Source: an uncultured Pelagibacteraceae bacterium
GTDB taxonomy: Bacteria > Pseudomonadota > Alphaproteobacteria > Pelagibacterales > Pelagibacteraceae
NCBI GenBank assembly: GCA_902570695.1
Contig: CACFZE010000006.1
Span: 21,446-85,445, forward strand
Direction of reading: 5' to 3'
DNA length: 64,000 bases
The stretch's first letter is position 1. Each line of letters starts with the position of its first letter. This document shows, one piece after another, positions 34,342 to 43,181 of this stretch. Position numbers and translations under genes: made by a program. The notes under the pieces are model-generated. The model made no database searches. It saw only the letters and a program-made list of their open reading frames with translations, and was not told the origin of the DNA.

Positions 34342-35799
34342 ATGAACAAAATCGTATGGTTCAGGAACGATCTACGTGTATCTAATAATGATGCATTTAA
34401 TGAGGCTCTAAAATCAGGAAAGATTTTACCAATTTACATATTTGATAAAGAATATCACAAATTACCTACATCAAGCTCATTCCATTTAGATTTTTTAAAA
34501 TCATCATTAGATGATTTATCAAAAACACTAAGTGAAAAATATAATGCTAAACTCAATATATATTATGGAGATACATTAGAAATTTTAAGTCATTTAACTG
34601 ATAAATTTAAAATAAATGAGGTTTATTCAAATATAATATTCAAGAACATGTATATAACTAACTTAGATAAAGAAGTTAGTTTTTTATTTAAAGAAAAAAA
34701 TATTAACTGGAAAATATCAAATCAATTTGGCGTTCAACTAAATCATAGAATTAGAAATAAATGGTCATATAATTGGAATAAATTCATAGATAGTGAAAGC
34801 GTTAATTCGAATTTAAATTGCGAGTTTATTCCAGATAATTATGTAGAGGATTTATCGAAAATAGAAACAAACGATTTAGAAAATGGAAAAATTCAAATTG
34901 GTGGAAGACAAAACGCACTTCAACTATTAGATTCTTTCCTTACCGATAGATCAGAAAATTACCAAAAAGAAATGTCTTCGCCGATAACAGGAGAAACTTC
35001 TTGTTCTAGATTAAGCCCTCATATTGCATTCGGAAATATTTCTATTAAAGAAATTTTTAAAAAAACTAACGATAAGTTAAAATCCAATTTATCTTTTTCA
35101 AAAAAGAGATCCTTAATTGCTTTTAAAAGTCGATTAGCCTGGCACTGTCATTTTATTCAAAAGTTATATGATGAACCAGAAATTGAATTTAGAAATATGA
35201 ATAGTGCTTATAATGGAATAAGAGAAAATGATTTTAATGAAGATTATCATTTAGCATGGAAAAATGGAAATACTGGTTACCCATTTGTTGACGCTTGCAT
35301 GAGGTATCTTAGAACTAATGGATGGATTAATTTTAGAATGAGAGCAATGTTAGTTTCATTTGCGTCTTATCAATTATGGCTTGATTGGAAAAAAACATCA
35401 AAACATTTAGCAAAATTATTTACAGATTATGAGCCAGGTATTCATTATTCACAATTTCAAATGCAATCAGGAACAACAGGAATAAACTCAATAAGAATTT
35501 ACAATCCAATTAAACAATCAATTGATCAAGATTCTACAGGAGATTTTATAAAAAAATGGGTTCCAGAATTAAAAAATGTTCCAGGAAAATTAGTTCATGA
35601 ACCATGGAAATTAACATTCATTGAACAAAAGGGAATAAATTTAGAAATTGGTAAAGATTATCCTTCACCAATAGTTGATAATAAAATATCAACAAAGATT
35701 GCGAAAGAAAAAATTTGGAGTGTTAAGAAAACAACAGAAGCAAAAGTTATTTCAGCTGAAGTATTAAAAAAACACGCTAGTTTATCTCAAAGAAGATAA
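34342..35799 (+). CDS. phrB: Deoxyribodipyrimidine photolyase (cryptochrome/photolyase family)
   Basis: A 485-residue flavoprotein of the photolyase family that repairs UV-induced pyrimidine dimers with blue light, fitting a surface-ocean life. The N-terminal antenna-domain start IVWFRNDLRVSNNDAF is at residues 4-19. The C-terminal FAD domain has GETSCSRLSPHIAFGNIS near residue 217, the GYPFVDACMRYLRTNGWINFRMRAM motif near 314-338 and DYEPGIHYSQFQMQSGTTG near 366. Class I CPD photolyase is the most likely subtype. Confidence 0.92.
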   Translation: MNKIVWFRNDLRVSNNDAFNEALKSGKILPIYIFDKEYHKLPTSSSFHLDFLKSSLDDLSKTLSEKYNAKLNIYYGDTLEILSHLTDKFKINEVYSNIIFKNMYITNLDKEVSFLFKEKNINWKISNQFGVQLNHRIRNKWSYNWNKFIDSESVNSNLNCEFIPDNYVEDLSKIETNDLENGKIQIGGRQNALQLLDSFLTDRSENYQKEMSSPITGETSCSRLSPHIAFGNISIKEIFKKTNDKLKSNLSFSKKRSLIAFKSRLAWHCHFIQKLYDEPEIEFRNMNSAYNGIRENDFNEDYHLAWKNGNTGYPFVDACMRYLRTNGWINFRMRAMLVSFASYQLWLDWKKTSKHLAKLFTDYEPGIHYSQFQMQSGTTGINSIRIYNPIKQSIDQDSTGDFIKKWVPELKNVPGKLVHEPWKLTFIEQKGINLEIGKDYPSPIVDNKISTKIAKEKIWSVKKTTEAKVISAEVLKKHASLSQRR

Positions 35800-35802
35800 A
35801 AT

Positions 35803-35940
35803 TTAATTACCGTAAGGTATTCCAACTAATTTTCCATTTTCATTATAAAAATAAAAAAAGTTCGGGTTTATAGCCTTAGGCTTTTTTGAAAGCTTTTTAG
35901 ATTTATTTATTGATTTATTTTTTTTTAATTTACGTTTCAC
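35803..35940 (-). CDS. 45-residue lysine-rich small protein
   Basis: On the minus strand a GTG at 35940 opens a 45-codon frame ending in TAA at 35803-35805. The peptide has a very basic N-terminal half (MKRKLKKNKSINKSKK and SKKPKAINP) and a compact C-terminal half FFYFYNENGKLVGIPYGN that looks like a folded beta element rather than random A+T-rich translation. An in-frame stop just upstream fixes GTG as the only good start. It sits in a convergent position after the photolyase gene. The ordered C-terminus argues for a real gene; no family recognised. Confidence 0.5.
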   Translation of the reverse strand: MKRKLKKNKSINKSKKLSKKPKAINPNFFYFYNENGKLVGIPYGN

Positions 35941-36051
35941 AAGTTCTTAATACTAAAATAAATAAGGTAAACTATTGATAACTTTTCAACCCAGATATGC
36001 ATTTATTCTTAATCAACAAATTCAAATTAAGTATATCTATTCATTTACCTT

Positions 36052-38643
36052 ATGAAATTATCTGAATTATTCGAGCAAAATGGCTTTGATTTAGGAAATC
36101 TAAAAGAATCTTTTGATTTAATAGATGGAATATCAAAACATATAATAGCTGAAAGTGATGAGGTTTTAGCAAAGCAGCATCAAATTTCAGAAAACATTTA
36201 TTTTTTAATTAAAGGCAAAGCTACATTTACTAAGTATTTTGAAACAAAATCTATAACCTTTGCGAAAATAACAAAGCCTGCAACACCATTAGGTATATCT
36301 GGACTTAATCAACCCAATAGATTTATGGGTGAAATATTTATTGAAGGTGGAACAGAATATATCTCGATAAAACTAGATGATTTAAGAGATTTACAACAAA
36401 AAAATAGTAAACTTATATCAACATTATACTCAGCCATTTCGTTTTTTTCATTCCAACTGCTTGTCTCTTCAAGAAATTTAAACACTTTGTATAAAGATGA
36501 TGAAATACAAATTTCACCAGGCATCCCATCAGAAAAAAGTATTACAAATATACATAGAATTAAATCTGCTACTTTTTTTTCTACACTTACTGATGGTGAC
36601 TTAGAAAATTTTATTAAATTAGGTAATATTAAGATGTATTCATCAAATCAATATATAGTTAAAGAGGGAGATACTTCTAAAGGTTTAAAGATATTATTAA
36701 GTGGTAAAGTTGATGGCTTATTCCATAACTTTATTAATGGCAAAATAAGAAGAAATTTTAGAACACTAACTAGAGCTGGCATTGCTCTAACTTTATCTTC
36801 TGGAAAAGGAGATTTTTTTAATCCATATACAATTAAATCTACTAGGGATACAAAAGTTTTACATATTTCTAACGAAGCACTTGAAAATCTGATTATTTCT
36901 GACCCTGAATTATCAATAAAGATTTTCAAAAGACAATTGTGGCAGCTAGGACGTTTCCAACAAAGTGCAACTGGTCTAACAAAATATTCAGCAGAAAACG
37001 AATTAGAATTTGTTAATTTATTATTGAAAGATAATACTGCAAGAATACCTGCTAGTTCTAAGTTATATAGTATTCCACATTTATTGAAGAGCACTCATAC
37101 TTATGCAATGGCATTTGATGTTGTATACGAACTAATTATCAAAGGAAATGAGATAGAAAAATCATTATCTAGTCTAATAAAAGATACCTTAAATAATTTA
37201 GAAAGAGAATCTCGTTTCCACAGCCAATTAAATATTATTTATAATAGAGTTTCAAATTCTTCTAGTAATTCAGATAAAACAAAATTAAGAGAGTTAACCA
37301 ATTCAAATTTCACAAAAGCTTTTGATAATGTTAAATATGTAATTAAGGGTTGGGAAAATTTGCCAGATGAACCAACAAATATTTTTTTCTACAATCACTT
37401 AGCAGCTATAGATGATAATCAACTTGCAAATGGGCATTCATTTTCAATCGACAGTCATTTCATCAGTTCAAAAATATTATATCCAAAATATAATGATGGA
37501 GGCCAACGTATCGTTAGAACAAGTCGGAACACAGAATTTTGGAGATATAATTATTATGAAAATTTAGATTACATTTTTGTTCATACCCCAGAGTCTGATA
37601 AGTTGGACGAAAGCGAAGAGGAAAAGAAATTAAGAAAACAAAAGCTTTTTGATGAAGCTCAAAAGGTATTTAATCAAAAACAACCGATTGTAATTGCACC
37701 CGAAGGAACATCAGAAACAGAAGATAATAAAACAATAACATCTCCAGGACCATTTAAAGCTGGAGCATTTAATCTTGCATTTAAACTTAATCCTAAACCA
37801 AAACTTATTCCAATTGCACTTGCTAATTTTGATTATCCAGTTTCTAAAACAATATATTCAGCAGTTATTAAGGAGCCAATAATTATAAGTGATCATATCA
37901 AAGATCCAGAAAATCAAGATGAAATGAAAAGTTTCTTAGATAATTACAGAACTAAGTTTAGATCTTATGTGGAAGAAGCTATTGATTTGGCAAAAAATGT
38001 TCAAGACAACTTAGATAAAATAGAAAATTTAAAAACCAATGTAAATTTAGTTAGTCCAGTTGAAGAAGAGTTTGAATTAGATGTTAGAGAATTAGAACAT
38101 AATTCTTTTCAACAGACAAAAACAAATAACAGTGTTGCCTTGTATGGAAGTTCAACTTTTAAAATGTGGGATAATGCTAAAAACGATTTATCAATAAATA
38201 ATCTTTATAATTTAGGTTTTGGGGGTTCAACCTTAGTCTCTTGTAGAAGATATTTTGATAGATTGGTTGCTCCCTTAAACCCATCTAATCTTTTCTTTTA
38301 TGCTGGAGACAATGATATCGGTTATGGAATGGATAGTGATGAATTATTAAAAGAATTTTCATTGTTTTCTAATCAAGTTGAAGAAAAATTGCCAAAAGCA
38401 AAATGTTTTTTTATTTCAATTAAACCTAGTCCTTTTAGAAGGGATCTTATGACAACAATTTTAGATGCGAATTCAAAGATAAAAAAACACTTAACCAATT
38501 TAAAAATGTGGGATTATGTTGATATTACAACACCAATGATAAATGCCGGTTATGATAAGTTTTATGATGAAGATCCACTACATATGAATGAACTTGGATA
38601 TAGCTTGTTAAGTAAGCTTGTAAGAGACAAAATTTATAACTAA
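36052..38643 (+). CDS. Four-domain fusion: two cNMP-binding-like domains, PlsC-type acyltransferase and SGNH hydrolase
   Basis: An 863-residue soluble protein. Residues about 20-140 and 165-300 each look like a cyclic-nucleotide-binding (CRP-type) domain (DEVLAKQHQISENIYFLIKGKA; NQYIVKEGDTSKGLKILLSGKV). Residues about 430-660 form a PlsC-like glycerolipid acyltransferase with the catalytic HX4D (NHLAAID, His near 449) and the APEGTSE motif near 550. Residues about 690-863 form an SGNH/GDSL esterase: GSS near 697 (block I), GFGGST near 725, AGDND near 750 and DPLH near 842. All catalytic residues are intact, so one chain could both add and remove an acyl group under second-messenger control. 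The whole arrangement is unfamiliar to me. Confidence 0.85.
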   Translation: MKLSELFEQNGFDLGNLKESFDLIDGISKHIIAESDEVLAKQHQISENIYFLIKGKATFTKYFETKSITFAKITKPATPLGISGLNQPNRFMGEIFIEGGTEYISIKLDDLRDLQQKNSKLISTLYSAISFFSFQLLVSSRNLNTLYKDDEIQISPGIPSEKSITNIHRIKSATFFSTLTDGDLENFIKLGNIKMYSSNQYIVKEGDTSKGLKILLSGKVDGLFHNFINGKIRRNFRTLTRAGIALTLSSGKGDFFNPYTIKSTRDTKVLHISNEALENLIISDPELSIKIFKRQLWQLGRFQQSATGLTKYSAENELEFVNLLLKDNTARIPASSKLYSIPHLLKSTHTYAMAFDVVYELIIKGNEIEKSLSSLIKDTLNNLERESRFHSQLNIIYNRVSNSSSNSDKTKLRELTNSNFTKAFDNVKYVIKGWENLPDEPTNIFFYNHLAAIDDNQLANGHSFSIDSHFISSKILYPKYNDGGQRIVRTSRNTEFWRYNYYENLDYIFVHTPESDKLDESEEEKKLRKQKLFDEAQKVFNQKQPIVIAPEGTSETEDNKTITSPGPFKAGAFNLAFKLNPKPKLIPIALANFDYPVSKTIYSAVIKEPIIISDHIKDPENQDEMKSFLDNYRTKFRSYVEEAIDLAKNVQDNLDKIENLKTNVNLVSPVEEEFELDVRELEHNSFQQTKTNNSVALYGSSTFKMWDNAKNDLSINNLYNLGFGGSTLVSCRRYFDRLVAPLNPSNLFFYAGDNDIGYGMDSDELLKEFSLFSNQVEEKLPKAKCFFISIKPSPFRRDLMTTILDANSKIKKHLTNLKMWDYVDITTPMINAGYDKFYDEDPLHMNELGYSLLSKLVRDKIYN

Positions 38644-38652
38644 TATTTTTTA

Positions 38653-39204
38653 ATGAGTTTTAAAAAATATCTATGGAAATGTAGATTGTTAGTTCTTAGT
38701 ACACCTAATTACAGTCATCCGGAATATAAAAGATCAAAAGATTTGTATCAAAAAGACATCAAAGGCTTTCACAAAAGATATATAAAATTAGTTACGAAAT
38801 TAGATAAATCAAAAAAATTTAAAATTACTTTAATTGGTTTTGATGGCACAAAAAAAATTGAGTTAGATAAAATATATACAAAAAAAATCTTTGAAATAGT
38901 CGATAAAATGCCAATGAATAAATTAATCAAAGATAAAAAGTTTAAACCATTAAATCTTTCTTTATTTTCAGATTATAAGCCAGAGACAACCTTAAAAGGC
39001 TTAGGTTTTAAAGATAAAGAAAAGGCATTGTTTACTGTTTTAGCTATAAAAAAAAGACAAATAAAATACCAAGTAAATGTTATTGCAACTATGCTAGGTA
39101 GAGCAAAAAATCATCCGAATAAAACAAAAGACATGAATGATGCCATAATAGTTTTTAAAAAATGGATGGAAAATTATAAAAGGAATAAAAAAAATGAAAA
39201 ATAA
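38653..39204 (+). CDS. Hypothetical protein with DUF4174-like N-terminal part
   Basis: A 183-residue lysine-rich protein. The first half (YLWKCRLLVLSTPNYSHPEY at residues 6-25 and KITLIGFDGTKKIEL near 56-70) resembles the thioredoxin-like DUF4174 family, in which an opening W/K-R-LLL strand and a closing LIGxDG strand are typical. The second half (about 100-175) is alpha-helical and I do not recognise it. No signal peptide is seen, although DUF4174 proteins are usually exported. It starts 9 bases after the 863-residue fusion gene and its end overlaps the first pilin gene by 11 bases, linking the two groups in one transcript. Confidence 0.6.
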   Translation: MSFKKYLWKCRLLVLSTPNYSHPEYKRSKDLYQKDIKGFHKRYIKLVTKLDKSKKFKITLIGFDGTKKIELDKIYTKKIFEIVDKMPMNKLIKDKKFKPLNLSLFSDYKPETTLKGLGFKDKEKALFTVLAIKKRQIKYQVNVIATMLGRAKNHPNKTKDMNDAIIVFKKWMENYKRNKKNEK

Positions 39205-39712
39205 AGGCTTTACATTAATAGAACTATTAGTTGTTGTAGCTATCATTGGTATCTTAGCTGCTGTAGGTGTAGTTGCTTATAGTGGTTATACCAGTGGTGC
39301 GAAGGTTAGTACAACTAAAGCAAATTTTGAAATGATAAAAAAATATATGTCTGCTGAAATTTTAAAATGTGAGATTGGTGAAAGTACAATAATGAAAAGA
39401 TCTAATGGTAGTGGTGTAGCATGTTCTGGTATAACTTATGGTAAGATTATACCTCATTTGCAACAACTTTTTAATACTGATGAGAAATTGAAAAGTGTTT
39501 ATACAGACTTAACTTATGTGAGAAATACAGGACCATCAACAAATTCTAGCAGTATTGGATCTATTCATCTTAACGGTATTTCTCATGATAGTACATTTAA
39601 TCCAGGAATTAAACCTGCACTAAAAAATAATGATATTAGATTGAGTACATGCTTTAAAGAACCCTGCACTGACTCAAAAAATAATTTGTATTATGTAGTA
39701 GTAATAGACTAG
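39194..39712 (+). CDS. Type IV pilin-like protein (pilin copy 1)
   Basis: A 172-residue prepilin. The N-terminus has a five-residue basic leader MKNKG followed by FTLIELLVVVAIIGILAAVG, the class III prepilin signal with the cleavage after Gly5 and Glu5 of the mature protein, and the hydrophobic alpha-helix that builds the pilus core. After SGYTSGAK the sequence is unique to this copy. Four cysteines follow, including CFKEPC near the C-terminus, likely a disulfide-bonded loop. The gene overlaps the preceding gene by 11 bases and is followed 9 bases later by a second pilin. No pilus assembly genes are in this window. Confidence 0.9.
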   Translation: MKNKGFTLIELLVVVAIIGILAAVGVVAYSGYTSGAKVSTTKANFEMIKKYMSAEILKCEIGESTIMKRSNGSGVACSGITYGKIIPHLQQLFNTDEKLKSVYTDLTYVRNTGPSTNSSSIGSIHLNGISHDSTFNPGIKPALKNNDIRLSTCFKEPCTDSKNNLYYVVVID

Positions 39713-39721
39713 ATTTATTTA

Positions 39722-40207
39722 ATGAAAAATAAAGGCTTTACATTAATAGAACTTTTAGTCGTCGTAGCCATAATAGGTATTCTAGCTGCAGTAGGAGTTG
39801 TTGCTTACAGTGGATATACGAGTGGTGCTAAAAAAGCTGCAGCAAACGCCAATCATAAAGCAGTCGTTAAATATATTACGAATGAAATAATGAAATGTAA
39901 TATAGGCGAGAGCAAAGCTATGAATAATAATTTAGACTGTTCAAAACAAGGCACTTATAATTGGAAAGATGATGTCGCAGATGCAGTTGAACAATCTCTA
40001 TCTGATTTTAAAAATCCATATGATACATCAAAATCATCAGTCACTCATGGGGGAGGTATGCAAAATGACAGTGACGTAGGTTATAATAGAGTAATGACTC
40101 CAGGCACGAATGTTCAAGTGCTTACTTGTGTTAAAACACCATGCACAGGCGCACAATGTAAAATGCCAAATCATTCGTGCAGCAGTATTATAGAAATAAA
40201 TTACTAA
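39722..40207 (+). CDS. Type IV pilin-like protein (pilin copy 2)
   Basis: A 161-residue prepilin with the same first 36 residues as copy 1 at protein level, then a different globular part. DNA identity is complete for the first 32 bases but falls at many synonymous positions after that, so the copies are not a fresh duplication. Cysteines occur in MKCNIGES near residue 57, NNLDCS near 71, and LTCVKTPCTGAQC-PNHSC at the C-terminus, which would form one or two disulfide loops. Immediately followed by a small two-span membrane protein gene. Confidence 0.9.
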   Translation: MKNKGFTLIELLVVVAIIGILAAVGVVAYSGYTSGAKKAAANANHKAVVKYITNEIMKCNIGESKAMNNNLDCSKQGTYNWKDDVADAVEQSLSDFKNPYDTSKSSVTHGGGMQNDSDVGYNRVMTPGTNVQVLTCVKTPCTGAQCKMPNHSCSSIIEINY

Positions 40208-40208
40208 A

Positions 40209-40406
40209 ATGATTGAATTCTTATTTAAAGTATCACTACTAATTCTTGGTTTAATAGTAATTAGGTTTGGCATCATTCAGATCAGAAAGTATAAAAAGGG
40301 AGAAATTAGATCAAAGAATAATATTTTTAGTCAAATCTCATTTTTAATTTTCTTTGCTGCAATTATAGGGTTAGTTATTTATTCAATTTTAGGCTTACTT
40401 GAGTAA
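40209..40406 (+). CDS. Small two-span membrane protein, unknown function
   Basis: A 65-residue protein starting two bases after the second pilin gene. Two hydrophobic spans are visible (LFKVSLLILGLIVIRFGII, residues 4-22, and ISFLIFFAAIIGLVIYSILG, residues 43-62), joined by a basic loop IRKYKKGEIRSKNN. Cotranscription with the pilins is likely. I do not recognise the family. Confidence 0.65.
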   Translation: MIEFLFKVSLLILGLIVIRFGIIQIRKYKKGEIRSKNNIFSQISFLIFFAAIIGLVIYSILGLLE

Positions 40407-40456
40407 GCTAATTTATCTCATATATTAATTTTTAAATTCTAATAAAGAGCTTGATT

Positions 40457-41884
40457 ATGAAAAAAATTATCTTTGTTTTTCTCAGTATTTTATCAGTATT
40501 TAATTATGCTAACGCTAAAGATTTTTTCTTAAATATAACTGATCAAATAGCAGAAAATGAGTTTCGATTAAGCTATGGAGTTTCAGTTACTGATGTAAAC
40601 AAAGACAATAAATACGATTTTGTGGTAACTGGCTTTGGTTTTAAAAATTTAGCCCTTACTTATAAGGATGGAAAATTAATAAATATTGTAAATGAAAAAA
40701 TATTTACAGATGAGGAAAGAAGAACAATTGGTGTTGCTGCATGTGATATCGATCAAGATGGCTATGAGGAAATATATTTTTTAAATACTGATACATATAG
40801 CGGATCAAAAATTTATTCTGATCGATTAATAGATTTAAATAACAATAAATTTGAGGATTTATTTGAAAAGGAAATCAATCAAAGTGAATTAAACTTAACA
40901 GCTGGAAGGTCAGTAGTTTGTGTAGATAGAAATGGTGATGGTGCATATGGTATTTATGTTGCAAATTATGGAGGTCCCACTAGATTTTATGAATTAATCA
41001 GAGATCGAATAAAAGACCAAGCTAAATCATTATCAATCGATAAAATTACTGGAGGTAGAGCTATTGTATCAGGACACATTCTTTCAGATAGATCTGATAT
41101 TTTTGCAGCAAATGAAAGAGGAGATAACTTTTTATATTATAATTCCAAAGGTTCTTTCCAAGATGTTGCTGAAGAGTATGTAGTTCAAGATAGATTTGAA
41201 AATGGAAGAGGAACAGCTCTAAGTGATCTTTTATATAGAGGAAGATTAGATATTTTATCCTCAAACTGGGATGGAATGCATAGAGCATACGTTTTAGATG
41301 GTGATAAATTTAAAGATATATCAACATCTCCATACAATGATCCTACAAAAATCAGAACAGTCATTTCTGCTGACTTTGATAATGACGGATATGATGAAGT
41401 TTTTATGAATAATATTGGAGAACCAAATAAACTTTTCAAAGTTTTAGAAGGCGGAGTATTTAAAGAAATTAAAATGGAAAATGGTTTAGAGACAGTTGGT
41501 CTTGGAACTGGCGCAGCTGTTGCGGATGTAGATGGTGATGGAATTTTAGAATTATTAGTTTCACATGGTGAGTCAGGGTTTCAACCGTTAACTTTATATA
41601 AAGCAGATATTACAAATTTTAATTATTTACGAATTAAACCACTTAATCAATTTGGAGCTCCTGCAAGAGGTGCAACAGTAACAATGAAATCTAATAAAAG
41701 AATTCATTCAAAAACAATAGATGCAGGTTCAGGATATCTTTGTCAGATGGAACCTGTTGCTCATTATGGAATAAGAAAAGGTGAAAAAGACTTTAAAATT
41801 GAAATTAAATGGACTGATGGATCAATTGAAACATTTAATATTAATGAATTAAATAAAACTTACGAATTTAGACAAAAATTATAG
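40457..41884 (+). CDS. Exported FG-GAP/VCBS repeat protein with ASPIC/UnbV domain
   Basis: A protein of about 475 residues with signal peptide MKKIIFVFLSILSVFNYANA-KDFF; I choose the ATG at 40457, preceded by AAAGAG, over the TTG two codons upstream. It has at least five calcium-loop repeats of the FG-GAP type: DVNKDNKYDFVVTG, DIDQDGYEEIYFLN, DRNGDGAYGIYVAN, DFDNDGYDEVFMNN and DVDGDGILELLVSH, making a beta-propeller. The C-terminal part (FGAPARGATVTM to GIRKGEKDFKIEIKWTDGS) is the ASPIC/UnbV domain, as in CRTAC1. Likely a periplasmic or surface Ca-binding adhesion or binding protein. Lies beside pilin genes, suggesting a surface role. Confidence 0.88.
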   Translation: MKKIIFVFLSILSVFNYANAKDFFLNITDQIAENEFRLSYGVSVTDVNKDNKYDFVVTGFGFKNLALTYKDGKLINIVNEKIFTDEERRTIGVAACDIDQDGYEEIYFLNTDTYSGSKIYSDRLIDLNNNKFEDLFEKEINQSELNLTAGRSVVCVDRNGDGAYGIYVANYGGPTRFYELIRDRIKDQAKSLSIDKITGGRAIVSGHILSDRSDIFAANERGDNFLYYNSKGSFQDVAEEYVVQDRFENGRGTALSDLLYRGRLDILSSNWDGMHRAYVLDGDKFKDISTSPYNDPTKIRTVISADFDNDGYDEVFMNNIGEPNKLFKVLEGGVFKEIKMENGLETVGLGTGAAVADVDGDGILELLVSHGESGFQPLTLYKADITNFNYLRIKPLNQFGAPARGATVTMKSNKRIHSKTIDAGSGYLCQMEPVAHYGIRKGEKDFKIEIKWTDGSIETFNINELNKTYEFRQKL

Positions 41885-41942
41885 GACAATACTACTCATT
41901 ATATAGTGTTGAAAAATTATAAAGCTTTTATATATCAAGCGT

Positions 41943-42086
41943 ATGACTATTTGTTCTTTATCATTATTGGCATTATTTGTTTCAGGAATTGTAATGTATC
42001 TTTTTAGAGAACCATCTGAGGAAGAATTAAAAAAATTCAATAGCAAAACTCAAGACCAAAGCAACTGGTCGAATATGGGTTTTTAA
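41943..42086 (+). CDS. Possible 47-residue single-span membrane peptide
   Basis: An ATG at 41943 opens a 47-codon frame ending in TAA at 42084-42086. The peptide has an N-terminal hydrophobic span MTICSLSLLALFVSGIVMYL followed by a charged tail FREPSEEELKKFNSK and NWSNMGF. The span-plus-acidic-basic tail is a plausible small membrane protein, and the frame fills the gap between the UnbV protein and the cysteine-rich protein on the same strand. No clear ribosome binding site. Confidence 0.5.
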   Translation: MTICSLSLLALFVSGIVMYLFREPSEEELKKFNSKTQDQSNWSNMGF

Positions 42087-42097
42087 ATCATTTATTA

Positions 42098-42799
42098 ATG
42101 CACAGTATTAAAAATATACTTAGTCTTATTATATTTGTTATTTTTTTTTCAATTCCAATAAATTCGGTAAATTCTCAAGAAAAAAACTATTATCAAGATA
42201 TTGTTAATGACTGGAATAAAATTTTCCCAGATAGAAATAGAAATGCGGCAGGTCCTAAATTTTTTAAATATATAATTGATAAAGATATCTCTTATGAAGA
42301 TTTTGTTGAATATAATAAATTATATTGTGCGGTATCAGGTTCTTTAATAAGTCCAAATGCAGTACCAGAATATGTTTATTTGAGTGAAAACAATACGGGT
42401 AAGAAAATATGCGGTGAATATTATAGATGCTGCATTCCATGTTCCTGTGATTTAATGAAATATTCAAAAACAACTAAGATGAAACATAAATTTAAAGGTA
42501 TAGAAAAAGAATTTTATGTTTTCACAATTGAAAATCCTTGTGGAAAAACAGATTTTCCTGAAAGGGTAAACAAAAAATATTTTTGTAATGGCAACGACTT
42601 AGATACGAAACAAGTATCTGTAATAGATGGAAAATTGGTCATTGGTTTATTACACAAAGCCAAAACCTGCACTCAATATAATGTTAATGCCATAGACAGG
42701 CACCAGGTGACAGGCAGATATTGCACTCTTAGAAACAATACTCCATTAGATCAGCTCCAGTCAGGTATGGGAGATATATTCATTAAACTTGCAAGATAA
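42098..42799 (+). CDS. Exported cysteine-rich protein, unknown function
   Basis: A 233-residue protein with a signal peptide (hydrophobic IKNILSLIIFVIFFSIPINS, cleavage near residue 26) and ten cysteines in the mature part, among them the dense cluster CGEYYRCCIPCSCD near residue 106. The even number and the export signal point to disulfide bonds or a metal site in the periplasm. The C-terminal half has HRHQ-like DRHQVTGRYC. I do not recognise a family. It lies in the accessory stretch after the pilins and UnbV protein and is followed by a small gene. Confidence 0.75.
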   Translation: MHSIKNILSLIIFVIFFSIPINSVNSQEKNYYQDIVNDWNKIFPDRNRNAAGPKFFKYIIDKDISYEDFVEYNKLYCAVSGSLISPNAVPEYVYLSENNTGKKICGEYYRCCIPCSCDLMKYSKTTKMKHKFKGIEKEFYVFTIENPCGKTDFPERVNKKYFCNGNDLDTKQVSVIDGKLVIGLLHKAKTCTQYNVNAIDRHQVTGRYCTLRNNTPLDQLQSGMGDIFIKLAR

Positions 42800-42823
42800 C
42801 ACCAAGATTATATATTCATTAAA

Positions 42824-43093
42824 ATGGTATTGTATAACGAAAAAATTAAACACCTTAGTTGTTCTGATTTAAGGGTATTTTTGAAAAGATTGGTCAAAGA
42901 TAAAATAGAGAAAGAATGGACCGAGGACTTCATTGATAATATGAACCTCGTAATAATCCCAAGAATGACAATAAAAAGACGTTATGAGAATAAGGGTATA
43001 GATATGTCAAGACTGATTGATAATCCTACCTACTATCAGCATGTCAAAAAGAGTGTCGACTCAAGAGGCAATCTTGAATTTAAAGATCGATAA
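42824..43093 (+). CDS. Small hypothetical protein, 89 residues
   Basis: A soluble, mostly helical 89-residue protein with mixed charge (LRVFLKRLVKDKIEKEWTEDF at residues 17-37), starting 25 bases after the cysteine-rich exported protein. No motif or family recognised. Its codon use and composition are like the neighbours, and it is the last gene before the TRAP operon. Confidence 0.6.
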   Translation: MVLYNEKIKHLSCSDLRVFLKRLVKDKIEKEWTEDFIDNMNLVIIPRMTIKRRYENKGIDMSRLIDNPTYYQHVKKSVDSRGNLEFKDR

Positions 43094-43181
43094 TTTTTTT
43101 CCGATACGCCAATTTAATCCCTAGCACTGCATTCATATTTTCTGTAAGCTGTTTAAAAAAAAACAAACTTAAGAGGGAAAT

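Noticed and set aside
39194..40207. Adjacent pilin genes as a recent tandem duplication
   Set aside because: Only the first 32 bases are identical; after that synonymous differences accumulate and the globular parts do not align, so the duplication is old or the 5' end is kept by selection or conversion.
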